The notes beneath the pieces were generated by a model. That model did no database searches, was not told the DNA's origin, and worked only from the letters and a program-made list of their open reading frames with translations. The position numbers and the translations under genes were made by a program. Of a DNA stretch of 64,000 nucleotides, positions 18,136 to 26,275 are shown in pieces; the first letter of the stretch is position 1; the number at the start of each line of letters is the position of its first letter. The stretch spans positions 1,860,001 to 1,924,000 of the forward strand of contig CAVUKN010000007.1 of assembly GCA_963742105.1 (NCBI GenBank), in the 5' to 3' direction. The stretch is from Gp6-AA40 sp963742105. Its GTDB lineage: Bacteria; Acidobacteriota; Vicinamibacteria; Vicinamibacterales; UBA2999.

Positions 18136-18632
18136 CAGATCGCCCCGAAATCGACGAGGCCGCGCACGCCGACGTTGCCGATCTCCAGGAGCTTCGCCAG
18201 CGCTCCCGGGCGCGGCATGTGCGCCAGCGTGATCGTCACGTCGAGAACGTCGCGGCGTCCGGCCTGCGCCGTGAACGTCAACGACTGAATCTGCATGTCG
18301 GTTCGCACCGTCATGCCGGTGATCAGAATCAATCCGGAAGCCGCTCCAGCGGTCACACCCTCGAGCACCGAGCCACGCTTCCCTGATTCCGCCAAGGTCT
18401 CCAGTGAGAACTTGAACGCGAACCGCTCGGGACCGGCGAGCAACCCGGTCAGCGTGATCGAATCGTCGTGAGTAGCCACAGATGCGCGGACGCTGGACGT
18501 ACCAATTGCCGGCAGATGATAGGCCTCGGTGAGGCTGATCTGACTGACTGCGTACAGCGGTATGGTGACGAGGCCGTCGGAGATGATCGCCGACGGCACC
18601 CCTTCGTAACGCACGTAGCTTTGCCGCGCCAT
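18135..18632 (-). CDS. Tail-tube-associated protein
   Basis: 165 residues. The N-terminal GLVTIPLYAVSQISLTEAYH and the later alternating strands (DDSITLTGLLAG, DVLDVTITLAHMPRPGALAKL) look like the beta-barrel fold shared by tube, tube-initiator and gpU-like proteins. This is a fold-level impression. It lies between the Zn-ribbon gene and the adaptor gene and is probably a tube initiator or terminator ring. Confidence 0.55.
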   Translation of the reverse strand: MARQSYVRYEGVPSAIISDGLVTIPLYAVSQISLTEAYHLPAIGTSSVRASVATHDDSITLTGLLAGPERFAFKFSLETLAESGKRGSVLEGVTAGAASGLILITGMTVRTDMQIQSLTFTAQAGRRDVLDVTITLAHMPRPGALAKLLEIGNVGVRGLVDFGAI

Positions 18633-18647
18633 GTCTGAGATCCCCCG

Positions 18648-18929
18648 TCAGCGACCGGTGCTCGTCGGCGTCTCGTGACCGTCAGGCCACAGTGGCAGCG
18701 CGTCGATGTCCACGCCGCTCGTGCTCTCTTCGATCAGTGCCTCGTACTCGGGCGCCCACACCGGAATGGTCTCCCGGTCGTACTGGCAGTAGAACCCGAC
18801 CGACCATCCCGGCACGCCGTCCTGGTCGTAGTACAACTCCGGCAACGATGTCATGTCGTTTCCGCAGTCGGGACAGGTTCGGACAATCCCCGCCACGCGT
18901 TCGTCTCTCAAGACCCGTCGTCTGAACAT
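18648..18929 (-). CDS. Small zinc-ribbon-like protein
   Basis: 93 residues from an ATG at 18929, fourteen bases after the giant gene's stop; an upstream ATG at 18968 would overlap it. CPDCGNDM at about residue 20 and a later Cys in FYCQYDRE suggest half of a zinc ribbon, with the fourth ligand uncertain. The rest is acidic (WAPEYEALIEES). No known function. Such a protein is unusual inside a tail operon and could be a chaperone or regulator for the giant protein just upstream. Confidence 0.6.
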   Translation of the reverse strand: MFRRRVLRDERVAGIVRTCPDCGNDMTSLPELYYDQDGVPGWSVGFYCQYDRETIPVWAPEYEALIEESTSGVDIDALPLWPDGHETPTSTGR

Positions 18930-18943
18930 CGCCCTGTTGTGCC

Positions 18944-21900
18944 TCAGTGGAAGAACTGCACGACCCATTCAGGCTTCATCTCGTCGACGAGCCCTGCCAG
19001 GATTATTTCCGCCCGCCGATGCAACGCATCGATTGTCCTGAACAGCTCGGGAGACACCTCGCCTGCGAACGACTTGTCGGAGGCCACCGCGACCTCCCTG
19101 ATGAATTCAGGAAGATGATGACGCGCGGCAACGTCCGGATACTTCTTGTTGATGGCTTGGAACAGATCGAATTCGATGTCGTGCAGGTCGGGCTTGAATT
19201 TCTTTCCAAGCTTCTCGGCCGCGGCGGCCATCTCTTTCGGAATCGCGATCCCAGGCGTAGCGAACTCGTACAGCTTCGTCGTCGCCTCCGTACCAACCTG
19301 CCACTCATGCGTCAAGCCCGTCTCAGCGTCCTTCAAAATGACGTGATAGCGCGGATAACGAACGATGTTGGTTCCCTCCTGGAGGCGAGGCGGATAGAAC
19401 GCGGTTTTTCCCTTTTCGTCGATATGTAATTTGTAGGTTGTCTGTTTTCTGAGCGCTTGCGCAACCTTTTCGACGCCTTCGCGATCGGCCATGTCGAATC
19501 GGCCGCGGACGATGTCGTCCATCTGCGCCACTCTGGTGTACTTGTTCCGCTCGACCTTCTCCGCCACTCCCGTTACGAACTCGTCGAACTTGTCACGTTT
19601 GAGGATGGATCCGGCTTTCCCCTGACTCGGCTGAACCTCCTCCAGGATCTGCTCCTTCAGTGCGTTCATCCGGGCTTTAACCTGCTTCGCTTCGGCAAAG
19701 AGCCGCTCCTGACGTGCGGCGCTGTTGACCAGGTCCTGTTTCGTCAACTCCGCGAATGGCTTCGCGATCAGTTTCGTGCTGTAGTCGCCGAGCGGCTTTG
19801 CCGCGGGCGCATCCTTCCCCACGAGTTCGAGCAAATGTTCCACCGTCCTACCTGACGCTGTCACGACCTGGGCCGTGTCGTCAGCGCCGATACGCGCTAG
19901 CGCTCCCATGACACTATTGGCGTCGGCGCTCGAAAGCTTTTCGAGTCGCACCAGGAAGGCTTCGAGTTCGTCTGGTGCTCCCCGAAAGGCACGTGAGAGC
20001 AGTTCGGCGCCGACCCGCGGCGTCCGTTCCAGGAACGTGCGCAGGCGCTCCGAGCGAAGCACCCGCTCGACGACTTTGGTGATCTCGTCGCGACTGGTGT
20101 TCCGAATCACGATCTCAAGGCTCCGTTGCACGTCCGGCTTGAGCTCGACCTTCGCTGCCTCGAACAGATCCTTGACGGCGCGTGACGTCCACTCGGACCG
20201 CATCTTGGCGATCAGCCCCTTGGGCTCCTGAACCGCGCGCGCGTGCTCGATGACCTCCTTCCACTGCTGCCGGAGCGCCTGCATGAACTCCTGCACGAGC
20301 CCGAGCTTCTCGGGCTTGAACGTGTTCGTCAGGGCACTTTCGACGTTGTTCATCCCCTGTGCCGCCGCCTCCTCGATGTCGGCCGCGCGCATTTCCTTGG
20401 CGAGCAGCTCGGCCACCTCCTGCGGCCCCATCCGGCTCTTCGCCAGCGCGCGGACAACGCCGCGCCCGGCGACGCTCAGCGCCGGCACGATCGCGAACTC
20501 GAAGGTGAGTCCCACGGCGAAGCCGGTCCCGAACTCCTTGAGATACTCCATCGGCGACGACCATCGCCGGCAGGAGGACAGGTGGATCAGATCGTCGGCA
20601 AACTTCTCGACCACCTGGGTCACGCCGAGCGCCGTCGCCGAGGCGAGGCCCTTGGTCGCGTAGACCAGCCACTTGGTCGCAGCGGTCTTCAGCGCCTCCT
20701 CGGTGACGAATCTGCCGGCAAGGCTGGTTCCGGCGCGGGCCCCCAGACGGAAGCCGATGACGTCAATCGCACCGTAGAACGCCTGCGTCAGGTAGCCTTC
20801 CAGATCGCGATCGGCAGCCGACGTCGTCAGGACGTAAATGAGTTCGCGGATCGAGATCGCGATCACCAGTTCCACCGCGCCGAGCAGGCCGCCGGTGAAG
20901 ACGATGTACCCGCCGGTCAGCAGCAGCGCTTCGATGATCAAGAACGCCGTCAGCGCCTTCATCTCGTGGTCGACGTGGATGCTGACCATCTCCGCGTCGA
21001 GCTCGGCGAGCGTCATCGGCGCCTTGCGCGGTCCCGTGTCCTCCCAGTCGCTGTCCGCGAACTTCTGCACTGGCTGGGCGATGATGCTTAGCACGCGCAG
21101 CCCATGTTCGGTGTGCTGCTCGATCGCGATGATGCGCAGGCTGAAGGACACCTTGACCCGCTCGAAATCCTTGTCGGGATCGAGCTTGAGTTCCTTGGCT
21201 GCCGCTTCAACCGCTTCGGCGAGCAATTGCTCCTTCGTGCGCGTCTCGCCGGCCCGGCACAACATGCCCAGCATCAATTCCTGAATCTTCCGTCGCGTCG
21301 GTTCGGCTAATTTCTCCAGCGTGGCCTTGGTGGGACGCGACACGACGCCCTTGCTGGTGAAGTAGGACTCGACGCCGCCGATGACGCCGGCGTTCGGATC
21401 GGGGTTGCGCTCACCCGCGGGCTTCAGCCGCTTGCCTGAGTGGACGAAGACGAGCTCGTTCGTCGCCGGATCCCAGGTGATCTGCGACATCACCTCGAGT
21501 CGCACCGCATTCATCGACACGACCATCCGCTGAACTTCCGGGCGCTGCTCGAAGCTGGTGCCGGTGACGTTGCCAATCAACGCCATCCGCATCCAGCCGT
21601 ACAGCGAGTAATGGTCGTCGAGCAGGTCGAAGAGCGCGGTGAACGCGTGGAGGCGATCGAGCTCGGCGAAGAGCACTTCCATCATCGCCTTGGGCCGCTC
21701 GACGCGCCAGTCGAGGAAGAACTTGATCAACGCGTTCAGCCGGTCCGGTCCGCCCAGGAAACCGTCGCTCATCTCCAGCACGATGTGAGCGAGTCTCGCC
21801 GCCTCCTTGCGCAGTTCCTCGAGCTGCCTGGCCGCCAGGAGCCGTCCGCGGATGTCAGCGAAGACCGGCGTGGCGAGCACGCCGCGATCGCCAGGTTGCC

Positions 21901-23035
21901 ACTCCGGCCCTCCAGCGACCGGCGTCTTTCGCGGTGGCAGCGGCGACGACGCGGCATCCTGCTTTGCCCAGCTCGTCGTCTGCTCCGCCACCGCTTTGGG
22001 AAGTTGCCGTTCGAGGTCGTCGTTAGCGAAATGCACGAGACGCCCGAAGATCTGCGCCTCCTCGGCCTCGCCCTTTACGTGCTCGACAACGGCCCGTTTG
22101 ACGATGTCTCTGAACGCGGACCGCACCATCCTGAACGGCTGGACGCGTACGGGTACTGCCGACTGGCCATACAGCTGCAGGAAGTTCTGCTCGTTCGTCT
22201 GACCGTAGGCCTTCTGCAGGGCCGCGAGGTCCGGCATCCGCAGGGCCAGCAGATCGACGAACGGAACGTCCACGTCGAACGGTGGCGCGAAGTTGACCAG
22301 CGGAACGGAAGACGGTGCCGGTTCCTGCGCGGCGATGAACTGCAGGCGCATCCCCGCCGGCAGGACCACCTCCTCCAGCCGCTCGCCGGGCCGGAAGACG
22401 GGCTCGTCGGTGGGCAGCGACGGCAGGCCGGCCAGGCGGGCGGGATCGAGCGCCCGTACTCGTCGTCCCGTCCGTCGATCGCGGAAGAGCAGGTACGGCC
22501 CGCGACCGACGAACGGCGCGCGCTCGGCGGCCAGCGCATCTCTGAGCTCGAGCGCTGACACGGTTCGCGTCACGTCGACCGCCCAGGCGACGGCTTTGAC
22601 GGTGTCGGTGAAATGCTCGCCGGTACGCGCCTCGAGGTCTTGCCGGTATCCGGCGTACCACCACGGCTTGACGATCTCGAAGAAGCGATCGAAGCGGGCC
22701 TGGAATTCGAAGGGCGGATGCAGCCGCCAGGCGCGCGTGGGGGGCGCGGCGAGCACGGTGGCGCTGGCCGCGCGAATCGCCGTGCGCAGCCGCTTCTCAA
22801 CCTGTCGTCGTTCAGGCTCGTCGAGCGCGCGACGACCTGGGCCTTGCCACTCGAACCCGGTCACCTGGGCGCGCGGCATTCCGGTGAACCCGTCCTCCGC
22901 CACCTCCCGCTGGGCGGCCATCCAGGTCTTCTGGAGGTGCTCGGCGAGTTGCTTTTCCAGGTCCGCGAGCCCCTTGCCGCGCAGCGCTGACGGCCTGACG
23001 ACGAGCCGCACCGGGATCTGGACCTGGACCCTCAT
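18944..23035 (-). CDS. 1363-aa giant protein: tape-measure position, RelA/SpoT-like C-terminus
   Basis: The largest protein of the operon; its ATG overlaps the stop of the 61-aa gene. Residues 1-680 are mainly helical and charged. Residues about 695-870 hold hydrophobic segments (ALTAFLIIEALLLTGGYIVF, LLGAVELVIAISI, FAVGLTFEFAIVPALSVAG). Residues 880-1130 are helical. Residues 1140-1260 look like the RelA/SpoT nucleotidyltransferase fold: SILKRDKF at 1143, DDIVRGRF at 1173, YPRYH at 1227 and HEWQVGT at 1243, matching in order the SI-x-K, D-x-x-G-x-R, Y-x-S-x-H and E-x-Q-x-R-T blocks. Its place after the tube, its length and its central membrane segments fit a tape measure; the C-terminal enzyme-like domain fits a delivered toxin. 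It may be both. No homologue could be searched. Confidence 0.65.
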   Translation of the reverse strand: MRVQVQIPVRLVVRPSALRGKGLADLEKQLAEHLQKTWMAAQREVAEDGFTGMPRAQVTGFEWQGPGRRALDEPERRQVEKRLRTAIRAASATVLAAPPTRAWRLHPPFEFQARFDRFFEIVKPWWYAGYRQDLEARTGEHFTDTVKAVAWAVDVTRTVSALELRDALAAERAPFVGRGPYLLFRDRRTGRRVRALDPARLAGLPSLPTDEPVFRPGERLEEVVLPAGMRLQFIAAQEPAPSSVPLVNFAPPFDVDVPFVDLLALRMPDLAALQKAYGQTNEQNFLQLYGQSAVPVRVQPFRMVRSAFRDIVKRAVVEHVKGEAEEAQIFGRLVHFANDDLERQLPKAVAEQTTSWAKQDAASSPLPPRKTPVAGGPEWQPGDRGVLATPVFADIRGRLLAARQLEELRKEAARLAHIVLEMSDGFLGGPDRLNALIKFFLDWRVERPKAMMEVLFAELDRLHAFTALFDLLDDHYSLYGWMRMALIGNVTGTSFEQRPEVQRMVVSMNAVRLEVMSQITWDPATNELVFVHSGKRLKPAGERNPDPNAGVIGGVESYFTSKGVVSRPTKATLEKLAEPTRRKIQELMLGMLCRAGETRTKEQLLAEAVEAAAKELKLDPDKDFERVKVSFSLRIIAIEQHTEHGLRVLSIIAQPVQKFADSDWEDTGPRKAPMTLAELDAEMVSIHVDHEMKALTAFLIIEALLLTGGYIVFTGGLLGAVELVIAISIRELIYVLTTSAADRDLEGYLTQAFYGAIDVIGFRLGARAGTSLAGRFVTEEALKTAATKWLVYATKGLASATALGVTQVVEKFADDLIHLSSCRRWSSPMEYLKEFGTGFAVGLTFEFAIVPALSVAGRGVVRALAKSRMGPQEVAELLAKEMRAADIEEAAAQGMNNVESALTNTFKPEKLGLVQEFMQALRQQWKEVIEHARAVQEPKGLIAKMRSEWTSRAVKDLFEAAKVELKPDVQRSLEIVIRNTSRDEITKVVERVLRSERLRTFLERTPRVGAELLSRAFRGAPDELEAFLVRLEKLSSADANSVMGALARIGADDTAQVVTASGRTVEHLLELVGKDAPAAKPLGDYSTKLIAKPFAELTKQDLVNSAARQERLFAEAKQVKARMNALKEQILEEVQPSQGKAGSILKRDKFDEFVTGVAEKVERNKYTRVAQMDDIVRGRFDMADREGVEKVAQALRKQTTYKLHIDEKGKTAFYPPRLQEGTNIVRYPRYHVILKDAETGLTHEWQVGTEATTKLYEFATPGIAIPKEMAAAAEKLGKKFKPDLHDIEFDLFQAINKKYPDVAARHHLPEFIREVAVASDKSFAGEVSPELFRTIDALHRRAEIILAGLVDEMKPEWVVQFFH

Positions 23036-23217
23036 TTCACGTTCTTGATCGCGGCGCCGAGTCGACGGATCTCGGCGTCGACAATCTCGCGGACGCGCTT
23101 CTCGTCGAGCGGATCCTGGCTCACGAAGATTTCGACCGAGAACCGGTAGTCGATCACCTCCTGCCGCGGCGCAGTGGTGCGCACCTGCCGTGCCGGGCGC
23201 TGTTCCTCGTCGCCCAT
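23032..23217 (-). CDS. Small 61-aa tail protein (DUF5908-like or tape-measure chaperone position)
   Basis: Starts one base after the tube stop and overlaps the giant gene's ATG by four bases, so it is firmly coupled to both. The sequence is charged, with a strand-helix pattern (YRFSVEIFVSQD, then DEKRVREIVDAEIRRLGAAIKNV). Length and style resemble the short DUF5908 proteins of injection-system operons, but the match is weak. In phage tails the gene between tube and tape measure often encodes the tape-measure chaperone. Confidence 0.65.
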   Translation of the reverse strand: MGDEEQRPARQVRTTAPRQEVIDYRFSVEIFVSQDPLDEKRVREIVDAEIRRLGAAIKNVK

Positions 23218-23218
23218 G

Positions 23219-23662
23219 CTACGGGATGCTCACCGCCGCGCCCTGTTTGGGCTCGGCCGAGGCCTGGAGGCTGAAGCCTGAGAACGTTGCGCTGGGTGCA
23301 CCGGACACGGTGGCGTTGGACGGCGACGCCGAGGTGATCAGGCATTCGCGCAACACGACGGTCTTGAACGACCAGTCGGTGCCGTCGTGCTCGTGCAGGG
23401 TGATGTCGAACCGGCGCCCGGCCAGCGCCAGCGCGGTCAACTGCGCCGCGACGTCTCCAATCGCCTTGACCGTCATCGAGAACGTGATCGATTCCGGCAT
23501 GAACACCGCCCCCAGATGCGTGCGCTCGATCGAGTGATGAACTTCGGCGTTGAGCGCAAACGTCGGGGTGAACGAATCAATCGGGGTTACGTCGACCTGC
23601 CGGCCTGCGTCGTCGACATAGGTCACGGCCAGGCGGGTTCTCCAATCCATCGGCTTTTCCAT
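23219..23662 (-). CDS. Inner tail tube protein (gp19/Afp1-like)
   Basis: 147 residues, the normal length of an injection-system tube subunit. It starts with DWRTRLAVTYVDDAGRQVD and has a long beta-hairpin region (AEVHHSIERTHLGAVFMPESITF) typical of hexameric tube rings, then a helix (AQLTALALAGRRFDITLHE). It sits directly after the sheath, as in nearly all contractile systems. Only one clear tube gene is seen, while Afp/PVC clusters have two or three. Confidence 0.7.
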   Translation of the reverse strand: MEKPMDWRTRLAVTYVDDAGRQVDVTPIDSFTPTFALNAEVHHSIERTHLGAVFMPESITFSMTVKAIGDVAAQLTALALAGRRFDITLHEHDGTDWSFKTVVLRECLITSASPSNATVSGAPSATFSGFSLQASAEPKQGAAVSIP

Positions 23663-23678
23663 GACGCGCTTTCCTCCG

Positions 23679-24852
23679 CTAGAACTTGGGCTGCAGGAAG
23701 ACCCGCAGGTGATGTACCGCCGGTCCGTAGGTGATGCTCACCAGCAGATCGATGGCTCGGTTGGCACGCGCGGTGGTCACCAGCGCCGTTTCCGCGGCGG
23801 AGCGGGCGCTCTCGGGCAAGGCGAGGATGTCGAGCAGCGGGATGCTCACGTCGAAGTCGTCGATCACGTTCGCGCGCTGCAACGGCCCGAGAATTCCCTG
23901 CACGGTGGCCCTGAGAATGGTCAACCCGGCGCGGGTGATTCGCGCATCGCCCACCAGCCCGAGCAAGCCGGCCTTGAGGCGGAAGTCGACGTCATCGAGC
24001 GTGCGGACGGTGTCGACGTACAGCTGGGATGCGTCGCTCGTGAAACAGCGGCCTTCGCCGAAGTAGAACCCGCCGCCCACGATCAGCGCCGGCTGGATGA
24101 TCGGGATCACGTTTGCTTCCGACAGAGCCTTGATTTCGGTGGCGCCGTACTGGGCCGGCAGCGGAATCGTGAAACCGCGCACGCGCTTCAGCACGATCGA
24201 GGTCGATGGTGCCAGGCCCGCGATTGCGGCCATCGATGCGGTCGCCACGTCTGCCGGCGTATGACCATCGCTCTCCAGCACGGCACCGCGGCCGGCGATC
24301 ATCACCATGCGGCTCACGCTCGACAGCAGGTCAGGGCCGCCGCCCTGCGACGGGTGCACGGACGCCACCGCATCGGCCACATAGGTCGGCGACCTGCCGC
24401 GCCCCGGATCGATCATCGCCACGCCGAGCACGCTTCTGGCCCGCCGCCGAATTCTGCTCGACGTGATCCTTGAGGTGCGACAGCAGCGCCGGATCAACCG
24501 TTTCGGCCAGCGACACGAAGTCGACATCATCGGCCGCATTCAACGAATCGAGCGCCGCCTGCACTTCCGCGACGCTGCTCCCGCCCGACTTCACGCCATA
24601 GATCTTCGTCGGCTTCGGATCCTGCAACAGAGCGAGCGACAGCGACCGGAACAGCGGTGTGCCGGTGCCGAAGTGCGTAGCGGCATCGGCGACTGTGTCA
24701 CAGGGCGTCGGTACGTCAGCGGCGGCATCCCCGGCGTTGGACGCCCCGACGACGGCGATCACTCCGGGTGATCGTTGCGCAGTCGGCTGCAATGCCGACG
24801 TATCGATGAAGACCTCGATAAACGGAAACGCGGCGGCGACGGTTTGCGGCAT
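23679..24852 (-). CDS. Contractile tail sheath protein, one frameshift
   Basis: ATG at 24852. The first 140 residues (SPGVIAVVGASNAG, TPLFRSLSLALLQDP, TKIYGVKSG, VDFVSLAETVDPALLSHLK) are a sheath N-terminus. Reading continues one base later with SVLGVAMIDPGRGRSPTYVA, ending in the classic sheath C-terminus RANRAIDLLVSITYGPAVHHLRVFLQPKF. Removing one base near 24433-24450 gives 390 residues, a good length for an Afp2-type sheath. There is no slippery heptamer at the shift. The sheath contracts to drive the tube. Only one sheath gene is present. Confidence 0.85.
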
Positions 24853-24872
24853 GTCGATCCTCTTCTTCGGCC

Positions 24873-25832
24873 CTAGGCCGTGTGCATCGGGGTAGTGACC
24901 AGGCCGATTCCTTCGCGCGCCAGCCAGCGCCCCGCCACCTGCCGGCGGAGCTGGTTGGCCGCACTCTCGGACGGAGCATCTTCGCCCCCTGGCCAGTCCC
25001 GGTCATCGAAGGTCGCATCCGGAATCATCCAGATGACGAGCGCAGCATGTCGGGCGACCGCGTCCGGTTCGGACCGGTGCGTCACCCCGAGGTCGTCGAG
25101 CTGATCGCGCACCAGCTTGCTGTCCGCCAGCAGCTGCGCGATGTCGAGCGGGCGATCGCGAACCAGGATCGCGGCCGACACCGGAAGGCGACGGGGTGAC
25201 GCCGGCTCATCCGGCGGCGCGGCAAATCGCACCTGCGCGCCGGCCGTGGCGATCTGATCAGCGTACCGGGCGATGAGCTCGCCGACAGTGTTCACACCGA
25301 ACTGACCGAGCCACCGGTCGAATGCCACGTCGCTCAGCGCGTCCGGCTGCTGGAGGCCAGCACGCAACCGGGCGAGCAGATGGGATCGCCGCGCAGTTTC
25401 GAGCGCCGTCGGATTTGTCGGCAGTCCTCCGGGCAGCCGGGCAATCTCCTCGTCGAGCCCACCGGTGTTCGACCAGCCGGTGATTGCCCGTGTGATGCGC
25501 GACAGCGGCGACACCGCCCGCGCCACCAGGGCGCCGCGCCATAACGCGTCGACCCGGATGCGTGGGGCGGAGCCGAGACCGAACAGCGTGACGCGGCCGT
25601 CACGTCGGTCCGATCCGGAGCTCAGGTTCCACACGGCTTCGGCCGTCGAGCGGTGTGGCATCGACAGGCCCGCGACCAGTTCGTCGAAGATCGCCGAGTA
25701 CGGCGGTCCGAGGGCCATCGCGTCCGCATCGTAGGCGGCAAACGTGAGCTGTTCGAGGGCGTCCTGATCGAACAGTGCCGGCCGCAGGCCGTCGTCTGCC
25801 AATCGCACGAGGGTGTAGTCGACGTAATTCAC
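24873..25832 (-). CDS. Unknown protein preceding the sheath gene
   Basis: 319 residues from a GTG at 25832 (NYVDYTLVRLADDGLRPALF). The protein is helical and charged, with a repeated ALRAG/ARL pattern (ETARRSHLLARLRAGLQQPDA) and a C-terminal domain containing AAILVRDRPLDIAQLLADS and ALVIWMIPDATFDDRDWPGG. No family recognised. It lies 20 bases upstream of the sheath start, so it belongs to the operon. By position it could be a terminator (Afp16-like) or a regulator, but it shows no DUF4255 motif that I can see. Confidence 0.6.
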   Translation of the reverse strand: MNYVDYTLVRLADDGLRPALFDQDALEQLTFAAYDADAMALGPPYSAIFDELVAGLSMPHRSTAEAVWNLSSGSDRRDGRVTLFGLGSAPRIRVDALWRGALVARAVSPLSRITRAITGWSNTGGLDEEIARLPGGLPTNPTALETARRSHLLARLRAGLQQPDALSDVAFDRWLGQFGVNTVGELIARYADQIATAGAQVRFAAPPDEPASPRRLPVSAAILVRDRPLDIAQLLADSKLVRDQLDDLGVTHRSEPDAVARHAALVIWMIPDATFDDRDWPGGEDAPSESAANQLRRQVAGRWLAREGIGLVTTPMHTA

Positions 25833-26005
25833 GACGCGTCGAGCCGGGCGTGGAGGAAACGGGCGATGTGCGATCGCCCGGCGGGGGTGACCCGGCTGGG
25901 TACACACTTCGAGGATGGCGAACGCCGGGTGACGTCCAGCAGGATCCGATCAGGGGACCGCGGCAGCGCACACGAGTGGCTCGCCGCATGGAACCGCACG
26001 ACCAT
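25829..26005 (-). CDS. Possible first small ORF of the injection-system operon
   Basis: 58 codons from an ATG at 26005 (MVVRFHAASHSCALPRSPDR) whose TGA overlaps the GTG of the next gene (GTGA), the coupling used throughout this operon. Composition is Arg/Ser-rich without a known motif. It may be a real leader gene or chance. Confidence 0.3.
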   Translation of the reverse strand: MVVRFHAASHSCALPRSPDRILLDVTRRSPSSKCVPSRVTPAGRSHIARFLHARLDAS

Positions 26006-26275
26006 GCAGACCAGGGGAGGGGGAAATCGCAGCAGACAACGAATCGACGATTGATGTCAAGACATCTCACGCGGTCGAAGAGCGGAGAGCACCGACCCGA
26101 GACGCGAAAGAGTGTCCGGAGACGAGTTCACCACCACCTGCGACGCCGCACGATCGATTGATCACGACGAGGAAAGCCAATGGCTGGCTGATAGCATCAC
26201 TGTCGTGGTCGCGACGACGATCGCCCGCGATACACACTGGTTGCATCATCGTTACGCGTACTCGGAGCTCTCGTC

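Noticed and set aside
24430..24455. Programmed frameshift in the sheath gene
   Set aside because: No slippery heptamer is seen, and six other genes in the window show the same type of shift, so an assembly error is simpler.
8731..26005. Complete prophage or type VI secretion system
   Set aside because: No capsid, portal, terminase, integrase or lysis gene, and no TssJ/L/M or ClpV-like gene, is present.
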